Below are positions 5,470 to 11,360 of a stretch of 11,360 nucleotides of DNA, one piece after another. The position numbers and the translations under genes were made by a program. Source of the DNA: an uncultured Agathobaculum sp. (GTDB taxonomy: Bacteria; Bacillota; Clostridia; Oscillospirales; Butyricicoccaceae). Within the stretch, counting starts at the first letter, position 1. Each line of letters opens with the position of its first letter. The notes beneath the pieces were generated by a model. It was not told where the DNA came from. It was given only the letters and a program-made list of their open reading frames with translations, and ran no database searches. Location: contig CAKSVR010000063.1 of NCBI GenBank assembly GCA_934504345.1, positions 1 to 11,360 on the forward strand. The letters are read 5' to 3'.

Positions 5470-6894
5470 TCACGTTGCCTCCTCTCCAACGGGATAGCCG
5501 GGGTACTGTCCCGCAGCATTCTGGCTGCCGGCCAGCACGTTTTCGGCAAGATCGGCCATGCCCTCCCATGTCAGCGGGCCGATGGCGCCCGTGGCGGGCA
5601 GGCCGAGCAGCGACTGGATGCTGGCGACTGACGATTCGGTCGCATCCCCGAAAATGCCGTCCTCCGCGACGGCGGGCACCTCGGCAAAGCCGCGCGCGAT
5701 GATGTTGATGAGCTGCTGCGCCTTCCGCACGGCTTTGCCGCGCATCCCCTTGACGAGAAAGGTTTCCGGCAGGCCGATGAACTGCTCGAGCCACTCCTGC
5801 TCGGGCTGGGCGCGCAGCACGGACTGGTAGGTGGAAAGCAGGGCATACCACGTCTCTCGATCCACCACACCGGTGATGGGCAGGCCGACAAGCTGCTGAT
5901 ACGCAGCCACGGCTTCGCGGGTCTGCGGACCGAAAATACCGTCAATCTGTCCCGCCTGCCAGCGCGGCAGCGCATCGTAAAATTCACCGACGATGGCAAG
6001 AAAATACTGCAAAAGCTGTACGCCCGGGCCGCTCATGCCCTCGGTCAGCCGTTCGGGATACTGGCGGGAGATCTCACTGAGGGTCAGTCCCTCGCTGTTG
6101 AGCTCGCTCAGGCGCTTGACATTATTATAAATGAACGCGATGCGGGACCATGTTGCCCGGCCGACAAGGCCGTCCTCGGTGAGGTTGAACTGCCGCTGGA
6201 ACGCCCGCACGGCGCGTTCGGTGTCCGCGCTGAACACGCCGTCCGTGGGATATATCTTCGGGATGTTCGGAAAATTGGTCGAAATGCGGTTGAGGCGGGT
6301 CTGGACAGTGCGGACATCCTCGGAAAAGTCGCCCAGCCGCAGTGTCACGCCGGGGAACGACCCGCCGAGGTTGGGCGAGAGCGGTGCACCGGTGACGAAA
6401 TTGATGTCGTTGCCGTAAAACGACTGCAAGATCTGCTCGGCGGAAAGTCCCTGCTCGGCCAGCGGCACGGTTCCCCACTGGCTAAGCCCGCCCGGACAGG
6501 TGACGGTCGTGCCGTTGCAGTATTGCGTGAACAGCGGCTCGATGGAATCGCCGCGGGTGAGGTAAGTGCCGATCATATCGTCTACGATGGTGGAGATGTT
6601 CTCGAAAATATCGCGCCCGGGCACGAAAGACTGGTCGTAGCGGGTGGAATTGGTGATGTCGAAGTCATAGCCCTGTGCGCGGTACCATTCGGTGAACACG
6701 CGGTTGAGCACATAGGAGATCTGCGCGTACACGTTCGCACGGATGGCCTGCTCGGGCCATGTCGGGTATATCTCGGACGAGGCCACATTCTTGATGTAGT
6801 CCGCGAACGGCACGGTGATATTCGGCGCGTTCGCGGACGGCGCACCGAGGTGCACCGTGATGGTTTCGGGGATGGAAACATAGGGTTCGGGCAA
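5470..6894 (-). CDS. SpoIID-like domain fused to three peptidoglycan-binding repeats
   Basis: The product is 474 residues. Residues about 25-165 resemble the SpoIID/LytB fold. VPFADYIKNVASSEIYPTWP (28-47) and EQAIRANVYAQ (48-58) match the family's EYLKGVVASEMP...EALKAQA pattern, placing E41 at the catalytic glutamate position. PLFTQYCNGTTV (120-131) and GLSQWG (136-141) with LAEQGLSAEQIL (145-156) match the conserved C-terminal half. SpoIID proteins are lytic transglycosylases that trim peptidoglycan during engulfment. Three PG_binding_1 domains follow, at about 192-255, 287-352 and 383-446, each with a DG(V/I)F core. No signal peptide or transmembrane anchor is present, unlike B. subtilis SpoIID. 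The TTG start at 6894 is chosen for AAAAGGAGGG at 6901-6910. I recognise similar proteins in other Clostridia, but catalytic activity is inferred. It sits between its two operon partners. Confidence 0.8.
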   Translation of the reverse strand: MPEPYVSIPETITVHLGAPSANAPNITVPFADYIKNVASSEIYPTWPEQAIRANVYAQISYVLNRVFTEWYRAQGYDFDITNSTRYDQSFVPGRDIFENISTIVDDMIGTYLTRGDSIEPLFTQYCNGTTVTCPGGLSQWGTVPLAEQGLSAEQILQSFYGNDINFVTGAPLSPNLGGSFPGVTLRLGDFSEDVRTVQTRLNRISTNFPNIPKIYPTDGVFSADTERAVRAFQRQFNLTEDGLVGRATWSRIAFIYNNVKRLSELNSEGLTLSEISRQYPERLTEGMSGPGVQLLQYFLAIVGEFYDALPRWQAGQIDGIFGPQTREAVAAYQQLVGLPITGVVDRETWYALLSTYQSVLRAQPEQEWLEQFIGLPETFLVKGMRGKAVRKAQQLINIIARGFAEVPAVAEDGIFGDATESSVASIQSLLGLPATGAIGPLTWEGMADLAENVLAGSQNAAGQYPGYPVGEEAT

Positions 6895-6908
6895 AGCTGT
6901 CCCTCCTT

Positions 6909-7337
6909 TTACGGATTCTCCGGCAGAGCCGGGTCGAGTGCCTGCGGCGCGCCGGTGGCGGTCAGGTCGGTCGGCGCGAAGCTCTGGTTTTCCTTGAGCG
7001 GCGTGAGCGCCACGGGCAGCATGGTCGGCACGCCGGAGAACATCGCGATGTGCAGGGCGGTGAGCGGCGTGTAGCCCTCGGCGGAAATCTCGACCGTGTA
7101 CACCGCGAACGGCGGGCCGCTGTCCGGGTTCAGCGAATTGCTGCGCGGCGGCGTGTCGAGCACCATAACGGGCGTCATGCCGCCGCTGTCGGTGGTGACC
7201 GAGTGGAGCAGTGTACGCATACCGCTCTCATCCGGCACGGTGGAAACGGAAACGATGGCATTTTCGAGCGGGAGAGCGCCCAGCGCGGTCGTGACGAGCA
7301 CGCGCAGCTCGGCGGTGCCGTCGGTGGATGCAGTCAT
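6909..7337 (-). CDS. Small carboxypeptidase-regulatory-like beta-sandwich protein
   Basis: The product is 142 residues. The first 115 have the alternating pattern of a transthyretin-like/carboxypeptidase-regulatory domain: LRVLVTTALGALPLENAIVSV (11-31), a T-D-S-G-G turn (49-53), then YTVEISAEGYTPLTALHIAM (80-99). That last motif, with aromatic GY, is typical of the domain. A proline/alanine-rich tail (115-142) follows, perhaps a flexible linker. There is no signal peptide. The start is ATG at 7337, set by AAGGAGG at 7344-7350. A longer in-frame version from TTG at 7403 has no ribosome binding site. It is the first gene of the operon, and its stop lies 14 bases before the SpoIID-like gene, whose ribosome binding site overlaps it. 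Such domains usually mediate binding, so it probably assists the wall enzyme. No function is demonstrated. Confidence 0.7.
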   Translation of the reverse strand: MTASTDGTAELRVLVTTALGALPLENAIVSVSTVPDESGMRTLLHSVTTDSGGMTPVMVLDTPPRSNSLNPDSGPPFAVYTVEISAEGYTPLTALHIAMFSGVPTMLPVALTPLKENQSFAPTDLTATGAPQALDPALPENP

Positions 7338-7348
7338 GGAAAACCTCC

Positions 7349-7377
7349 TTGTCAGCGGGTGGAAAAACAGATATAAT
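7349..7377 (+). promoter_or_regulatory. Sigma-A promoter for the UPF0303 gene
   Basis: TTGTCA at 7349-7354 and a perfect TATAAT at 7372-7377 are 17 bases apart. The -35 lies inside the ribosome binding site region of the divergent minus-strand operon. That operon's own promoter must therefore start upstream and overlap this one. I cannot identify a convincing minus-strand promoter. Confidence 0.8.
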
Positions 7378-7427
7378 AAGGGTGACAAGCCGTAAAACGG
7401 CAAAATCTTGAAAGGCGGGGACTATCC

Positions 7428-7886
7428 ATGCAGGATTACAAGACGATGATCGCCATGTGCGAGGAGCAGGAAGAAAAGTTTCAGTTTACGCATTTTTCGC
7501 GCGAGGATGCGCTGAATATCGGCCTCAAGCTGCACGAAAACGCAAAGGAGCAGCCGGTGGCTGTTGAGATCACGGTGAACGGTCTGGTCGTGTTCCGTTA
7601 CTTCGGTGAGGGCGCAAAGCCGGACAGCGAGCTGTGGCTGGCGCGCAAGCGCAACGCCGTTGACCTGATGGAGATGTCCTCGCTGCGCTTTTTCGCGGAG
7701 CTGGAGGATGCGGGCGAGAGCTTTGCCGACCGCAAGCTCGACCCGAACGAGTACGCTGCCGGCGGCGGCTTTCCCATCCGGCTGCGCGGCACGGGCGTGA
7801 TCGGCTCTATCTGCGTTTCCGGCTATCCGGACCATGTGGACGACCACCAGCTCATTATCAACACGCTGGCGGAGTATTTGGCGTAA
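7428..7886 (+). CDS. UPF0303 / heme-degrading DUF336-type protein
   Basis: The product is 152 residues, a soluble protein of the UPF0303 family, related to the HbpS/GlcG-like DUF336 fold. The family signature GGGFPIRL...GTGVIGSICVSG (112-132), ending in DHVDDHQLI (135-143), is clear. The N-terminal half has YKTM...EEKFQFTHFSREDALNIG. Some related proteins bind or degrade heme, while the UPF0303 branch itself has no settled function. There is no signal peptide or membrane segment. The ATG at 7428 follows AAAGGCGGGG at 7411-7420, a modest ribosome binding site, and lies about 44 bases past a good promoter. GCCG-TAAAA-CGGC at 7389-7401 forms a small hairpin in the leader. The gene is monocistronic, ending at a hairpin terminator shared with the end of the converging asparagine synthetase. 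Confidence 0.85.
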   Translation: MQDYKTMIAMCEEQEEKFQFTHFSREDALNIGLKLHENAKEQPVAVEITVNGLVVFRYFGEGAKPDSELWLARKRNAVDLMEMSSLRFFAELEDAGESFADRKLDPNEYAAGGGFPIRLRGTGVIGSICVSGYPDHVDDHQLIINTLAEYLA

Positions 7887-7890
7887 CTGC

Positions 7891-7956
7891 TGAATTGAGA
7901 ATTGAAAATGGAGAATGGAAAATGAATGTGAGATTTTCCGTTCTCCATTTCTTTTT
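7891..7956 (+). terminator. Repeat-derived terminator between converging genes
   Basis: The left arm 7904-7923 and right arm 7933-7951 form a long stem, broken only by one extra A and one T/C difference, followed by T7952-T7956. It has terminator form for the UPF0303 gene. The left flank (7891-7923) is a GAATTGAGAATTGAAAATGG-type repetitive string, so the hairpin appears to come from an intergenic repeat. Its T tract overlaps the stop codon of the asparagine synthetase gene (7955-7957). Confidence 0.7.
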
Positions 7957-9784
7957 ACGCCAAACGCACATGATAATTGCGGAACCACCGGTCGAGCTGG
8001 ATGATATATGCGAAAATCTGCGGTGTTCGCATGAGCTGACCGAACCACGGCTCGGCAAGGCTTTCCGGGCGTTCCATCAGATTTTGCACGGCGCTGTGGT
8101 CGAACAGGGAGGCCGCAGTCGAGTTCGGGTCAGCGAAGATGCGGCGCACATAGTCCGCGCACAGGCGGGTGTAGACTGGATGAAATGTTTTCGGATACGG
8201 GCTTTTCTTGCGGAAAACGATGTCTTTGGGCAGTTCACCGGCAAAGGCTCGGCGCACGATGCCTTTTTCGCGGCCATCGAGCGACTTGAACGCCCACGGC
8301 ATATTGTAGGCGTATTCAACGATGCGGTGGTCGCAGAACGGCACGCGCACCTCAAGGCCGGAATACATACTCATGCGGTCCTTGCGGTCGAGCAGGGTGG
8401 CCATGAACCAGTCGAGGTTGAGCACGAACATTTCGCGCATCCGGGCGGCCTTTTTGTCATCGGAGGACAGCTTTGGCGCACGATCACAGGTGTCGCGGTA
8501 GTGCTGGCGCACAAATTCCCCGCCGTTCCGCACGGCATCGGGCGCGAGCAGGCCGAGCCGCAGTCCGACCGACCGCGACCACGGGAACGTATCCTCGAAA
8601 AGAATTTCCTCACGGTGATACCACGGATAGCCGCCGAACAGCTCGTCGGCGCACTCGCCGGACAGGCAGACGGTCGTGCCGCCGCGCTTGACGGCCGCGC
8701 AGAACAGCAGCAGGGAAGAGTCCACATCGGCCATGCCGGGCAGCGCACGCGCATCCGTCGCGGGGAGCAGGGCAGCGCACAGCGCCTCGGGCTCGAGCAC
8801 GATGCGGTGGTGGTGTGTGCCGAGAAAATCCACCATCTGATCGATATACAAATCGTCACTGTTTGGCTGAAAAATACTCTTTGTAAAATATTTATCGTTG
8901 TCCCGATAATCCACCGACCATGTGTGCAGCGTTTCGCCGCGCGCCGCGTAATCTTTCGCCGCCAGCATGGACAGGATGGACGAATCCAGCCCGCCCGAGA
9001 GGAAGCACGCCAGCGGCACATCGCTGACAAGCTGGCGCCGGGCGGCATCGCAGATGAGCTCATGCGTGCGCTCGATGGTGGTTTGCAGGTCGTCCTCGTG
9101 CTCGTGCGCTTCGAGCTGCCAGTAAGCGTGATCGGTAAAGTTTTCCGGAGTCAAAACGGCAAAATGTCCGGGGAGCAGCGACTTTATCTGCCGGAAAACG
9201 CCGGATTCCGGCGGGCGCGCCGGCCCGAGCAGCAGCAGCGTTCGCAGGCCGTCCTCGTCGATGACGGGCTCGATCTCCGGGTGGCACAGCACGGTGTCGA
9301 TGGTCGAACCGAACGTCAGGCCGCTGCGTGTCGGCGCGAAAAACAGCGGCTTTACGCCCAGCCGGTCGCGGCAGAGCGTTAACCGGCGCTCGCGCTTTTC
9401 CCACAGGGCAAAGGCGAAAATGCCGTTCAGGCGCGCGAACGCCTCGGTTCCCCATTCGAGGTAAGCGTGGAGCAGCACTTCGGTGTCCGAATGGCCGGAA
9501 AATACATGGCCGCGCGTGAGCAGTTCAGCGCGTAATTCCAAGGTGTTATATAACTCTCCGTTATAAATAAGAACAGTATTCCTGTCGGGAGAGGCCATCG
9601 GCTGCTGCCCGCCGTCCGGGTCGATAACGATCAGCCGCCGGTGTATGAGCGCCGCATCCTCGTCAAAATACGTTCCCTCGGCATCCGGGCCGCGCGGCGT
9701 GAGCGTGCGCTTCATGCCGTGCAGGATGGGCCCGCCGCGGCGTGCATCCCGTTCAAAATCCACAAAACCGCCGATACCACACAT
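7955..9784 (-). CDS. asnB: Asparagine synthetase, glutamine-hydrolysing
   Basis: The product is 609 residues, converting aspartate, glutamine and ATP to asparagine and glutamate in the cytoplasm. It starts MCGIGGF, giving the N-terminal nucleophile Cys2 of the class II glutaminase domain (2 to about 165). Glutamine-binding residues are present: R49 in HRRLIVID, N75 and E77 in IYNGELYN, and D100 in GHSDTE. The synthetase domain has the pyrophosphate loop SGGLDSS (263-269) and SGECADELFGGYPW (375-388). Length is close to the longer Bacillus AsnB/AsnO group rather than the 554-residue E. coli AsnB. The start is ATG at 9784, fixed by the required Cys2 and by AGGAGG at 9793-9798. An in-frame extension of 55 codons upstream would bury the nucleophile and is rejected. 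The gene stands alone on the minus strand. No T-box leader or confident promoter is visible upstream. Confidence 0.95.
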   Translation of the reverse strand: MCGIGGFVDFERDARRGGPILHGMKRTLTPRGPDAEGTYFDEDAALIHRRLIVIDPDGGQQPMASPDRNTVLIYNGELYNTLELRAELLTRGHVFSGHSDTEVLLHAYLEWGTEAFARLNGIFAFALWEKRERRLTLCRDRLGVKPLFFAPTRSGLTFGSTIDTVLCHPEIEPVIDEDGLRTLLLLGPARPPESGVFRQIKSLLPGHFAVLTPENFTDHAYWQLEAHEHEDDLQTTIERTHELICDAARRQLVSDVPLACFLSGGLDSSILSMLAAKDYAARGETLHTWSVDYRDNDKYFTKSIFQPNSDDLYIDQMVDFLGTHHHRIVLEPEALCAALLPATDARALPGMADVDSSLLLFCAAVKRGGTTVCLSGECADELFGGYPWYHREEILFEDTFPWSRSVGLRLGLLAPDAVRNGGEFVRQHYRDTCDRAPKLSSDDKKAARMREMFVLNLDWFMATLLDRKDRMSMYSGLEVRVPFCDHRIVEYAYNMPWAFKSLDGREKGIVRRAFAGELPKDIVFRKKSPYPKTFHPVYTRLCADYVRRIFADPNSTAASLFDHSAVQNLMERPESLAEPWFGQLMRTPQIFAYIIQLDRWFRNYHVRLA

Positions 9785-9983
9785 AGGCAGTTCCTCCTGA
9801 AAATAGTGATTTCTTTCTTTTATATGCACCCGAAACGGGAAATATGAGGTGGAATCCGAAATTTTTTTAAAAAGGAAAGCGCTGGCGGAAGAATGTGCGG
9901 TTTGCGTGCAATCTGCGTTCATTTTTGCCGAGGATTGGAAGAAACGCACAAAAATTGGCGGCAGGATTTTATCAGTAAAAAGA
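9785..9983. other. Divergent intergenic region upstream of asnB and bcd
   Basis: This is the asnB-proximal part of a 356-base gap between divergent genes. It holds the asnB ribosome binding site (9793-9798), a minus-strand TATAAA at 9819-9824 with no good -35, and a small CCCG-AAA-CGGG hairpin near 9829-9839. It also has an A/T-rich block around 9855-9880. I see no T-box specifier or conserved antiterminator sequence and no small gene. Confidence 0.5.
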
Positions 9984-10001
9984 ATGTTAAATCCTTGACA
10001 A
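9984..10001 (+). promoter_or_regulatory. Rex-like redox operator at the bcd promoter
   Basis: ATGTTAAATCCTTGACAA matches the clostridial Rex consensus TTGTTAANNNNTTAACAA at 12 of the 14 defined positions, and its right half covers the -35 hexamer. Rex is known to repress bcd/crt-type butyrate genes in clostridia when NADH is low relative to NAD+. Binding at this site would block RNA polymerase. It is inferred from the sequence match and target gene. Confidence 0.6.
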
Positions 10002-10022
10002 ATGGTTTCCGGCCGCTATAAT
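9995..10022 (+). promoter_or_regulatory. Consensus sigma-A promoter for bcd-etf
   Basis: TTGACA at 9995-10000 and TATAAT at 10017-10022 are both perfect hexamers, with a 16-base spacer. It is the strongest-looking promoter in the window, in keeping with a highly expressed energy-metabolism operon. Transcription should start near 10029, leaving a leader of about 110 bases before the bcd start codon. Confidence 0.92.
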
Positions 10023-10140
10023 AGAGATAGACATGCTCCAAACAAGGGTATCGCTGGGCGCGGCGCTGCGGCCAATAACCGTGTGCGCTGTGTTTTTGTG
10101 CGTGCCCGCTAATCACATTTATTTTTGGGAGGTTTATGGC

Positions 10141-11292
10141 ATGGATTTTAGGCTTACAAAAGAAGAAGCACTGTTCCAGAAGATGTGCCGCGAGTTCGCT
10201 CTGAACGAAGTAGAGCCGATCGCAGCTGAGATCGATGCGGAAGAGCGCTATCCGGAGGAAACCGTTCAGAAGCTGATGAAGTACGGCCTGATGGGCATTC
10301 AGTTCCCGAAGGAAGTCGGCGGCTCCGGCGGTAACTATATCTGCTATTCTATCGCTATCGAAGAGATGAGCCGCGTATGCGGTACCACCGGCGGCATCAT
10401 GTCCGCTCACGGCACCCTCGGCGCATGGCCGATCTACGCATTCGGTACTCCTGAGCAGAAGGAGAAGTGGCTGCGCCCGCTGATCGAGCCTAAGGAAGGC
10501 GCAAAGATCGGTGCATTCGGCCTGACCGAGCCGAACGCAGGTACCGACTCCGCTGCACAGCAGACCGTTGCTGTAAAGCAGGAGGACGGCTCCTACATCA
10601 TGAACGGCTCCAAGGTGTTCATCACCGGCGGCGGCCGTGCTGATACCTACGTTGTATTTGCAATGACCGACAAGACCAAGGGCAACAAGGGCATTTCCGC
10701 CTTTATCGTTGACAAGGACGACCCGGGCTTCTCCATCGGCAAGATCGAGCACAAGATGGGCATCCGCGGCTCTCAGACCGCAGAGCTGATCTTCGAGGAC
10801 GTTCATCTGCCGGCAGACCGTCTGCTGGGCAAGGAGAACGGCGGCTTCAAGATCGCTATGATGACTCTGGACGGCGGCCGTATCGGTATCGCTTCTCAGG
10901 CTCTGGGTATCGCACAGGGCGCTCTGGATAAGGCTATCCAGTACATGAAGGAGCGCGTACAGTTCGGCAAGACGCTGGACAAGTTCCAGGGCCTGCAGTG
11001 GATGGTAGCCGACATGGCAACCCAGATCGATGCTGCCCGCCTGCTGGTTCGCCGCGCTGCGTTCAACCACGACGTTGGCCTGCCGTTCACCAAGGAAGCT
11101 GCTATGGCTAAGCTGTACGCTTCTGAGGTTGCAATGGACGTTACCACCAAGTGCGTACAGATCTACGGCGGCTACGGCTATATCCGTGAGTATCCGATGG
11201 AGCGCATGATGCGTGATGCCAAGATCACCGAGATCTACGAGGGCACTTCTCAGGTTCAGAGAATGGTCATCGCTGGTCAGGTTCTGCGCTAA
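10141..11292 (+). CDS. bcd: Butyryl-CoA dehydrogenase (short-chain acyl-CoA dehydrogenase)
   Basis: The product is 383 residues, an FAD enzyme reducing crotonyl-CoA to butyryl-CoA in the cytoplasm. In anaerobes it forms the electron-bifurcating Bcd-EtfAB complex that also reduces ferredoxin. The N-terminal helical domain (1 to about 120) is followed by the beta domain with AFGLTEPNAGTDSA (125-138), binding flavin and substrate. The C-terminal helical domain has ERVQFGKTL (271-279), QIYGGYGY (340-347) and RDAKITEIYEGTSQ (358-371). The catalytic base is E367, the family's usual position. The start is ATG at 10141, eight bases after GGGAGG at 10127-10132. ATG at 10136 is out of frame, and ATG at 10033 lacks a ribosome binding site. 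Codon use favours GCT/GCA and CTG over the GCG-rich neighbours, suggesting high expression. etfB follows 21 bases later. Confidence 0.93.
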   Translation: MDFRLTKEEALFQKMCREFALNEVEPIAAEIDAEERYPEETVQKLMKYGLMGIQFPKEVGGSGGNYICYSIAIEEMSRVCGTTGGIMSAHGTLGAWPIYAFGTPEQKEKWLRPLIEPKEGAKIGAFGLTEPNAGTDSAAQQTVAVKQEDGSYIMNGSKVFITGGGRADTYVVFAMTDKTKGNKGISAFIVDKDDPGFSIGKIEHKMGIRGSQTAELIFEDVHLPADRLLGKENGGFKIAMMTLDGGRIGIASQALGIAQGALDKAIQYMKERVQFGKTLDKFQGLQWMVADMATQIDAARLLVRRAAFNHDVGLPFTKEAAMAKLYASEVAMDVTTKCVQIYGGYGYIREYPMERMMRDAKITEIYEGTSQVQRMVIAGQVLR

Positions 11293-11313
11293 GAAAAGGA
11301 GGAAAACTGAACT

Positions 11314-11360
11314 ATGAAGGCAATTGTTTGTGTAAAGCAGGTTCCGGATACCTCCGGCAA
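11314..11360 (+). CDS. etfB: Electron transfer flavoprotein beta subunit, N-terminal fragment
   Basis: Only 15 complete codons are in the window: MKAIVCVKQVPDTSG, cut by the window end. This is the standard N-terminus of clostridial EtfB, which begins the nucleotide-binding fold. AAGGAGG at 11296-11302 precedes the ATG. Its position directly after bcd implies the bcd-etfB-etfA order of the electron-bifurcating complex, with etfA expected just outside the window. The call rests on a short sequence plus context. Confidence 0.88.
   Translation, partial: MKAIVCVKQVPDTSG

Noticed and set aside
7338..7403. Longer N-terminus for the 142-residue beta-sandwich protein, with a hydrophobic stretch that could mimic a signal peptide
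   Set aside because: It starts at TTG with no ribosome binding site and runs through the divergent promoter. AAGGAGG at 7344-7350 supports the ATG at 7337.
7895..9382. Plus-strand frame of 495 codons
   Set aside because: It is antisense to asnB, which has all catalytic residues. The frame begins in the intergenic repeat and has no recognisable domain.
9785..9949. 55-codon N-terminal extension of asnB
   Set aside because: Class II glutaminases need Cys at residue 2 after removal of Met, and AGGAGG is placed for the MCGIGGF start at 9784.
9785..9983. T-box leader for asnB
   Set aside because: No antiterminator consensus (TGGNACCGCG-like) or terminator pair is visible on the minus strand.
10033..10140. 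Upstream ATG giving bcd 36 extra residues
   Set aside because: It falls only a few bases past the expected transcription start and has no ribosome binding site. The family N-terminus matches the start at 10141.

Overview
The window looks like a chromosomal segment of a spore-forming, butyrate-producing gut Clostridium of the Oscillospiraceae/Butyricicoccaceae type. The pointers are a butyryl-CoA dehydrogenase gene running straight into etfB, near-consensus AGGAGG ribosome binding sites, sigma-A promoters with extended -10 elements, a SpoIID-like cell-wall gene, a TnpV-type transposon protein and GC-rich codons. The genus is inferred from gene content only.

Layout. Positions 1-1126 are accessory in character: a terminator from an unseen upstream gene, about 360 bases with no supportable gene, a strong hairpin, then a lone tnpV on the minus strand. 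From 1291 a sigma-A promoter drives a translationally coupled pair, a DUF1294 membrane protein and a CDF metal exporter, ended by a terminator at about 2917. A second promoter drives a two-gene ABC importer (permease plus ATPase of the putative tryptophan/tyrosine type), ended by a strong terminator at 4790-4826. No substrate-binding gene is present in this operon.

On the minus strand, 7337 down to 4924 is a compact three-gene operon. It encodes a small beta-sandwich protein, a SpoIID-like domain joined to three peptidoglycan-binding repeats, and a two-repeat peptidoglycan-binding protein. None shows a signal peptide or membrane anchor, which fits work inside the sporulating mother cell or in the spore envelope better than ordinary secretion. 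Divergent to it is a UPF0303/DUF336 gene (7428-7886). It converges on a minus-strand glutamine-dependent asparagine synthetase (7955-9784).

The right end holds a divergent intergenic region and then a consensus promoter for bcd-etfB. An 18-bp Rex-like box overlaps the -35 of that promoter, so butyrate formation is predicted to follow the NADH/NAD+ ratio. Two purine-rich imperfect palindromes (around 4833-4933 and 7891-7956) sit at the convergent gene ends.

I found no CRISPR array, rRNA or tRNA, and no clear undescribed defence or mobile system. The most unusual item is the leaderless SpoIID/peptidoglycan-binding operon.
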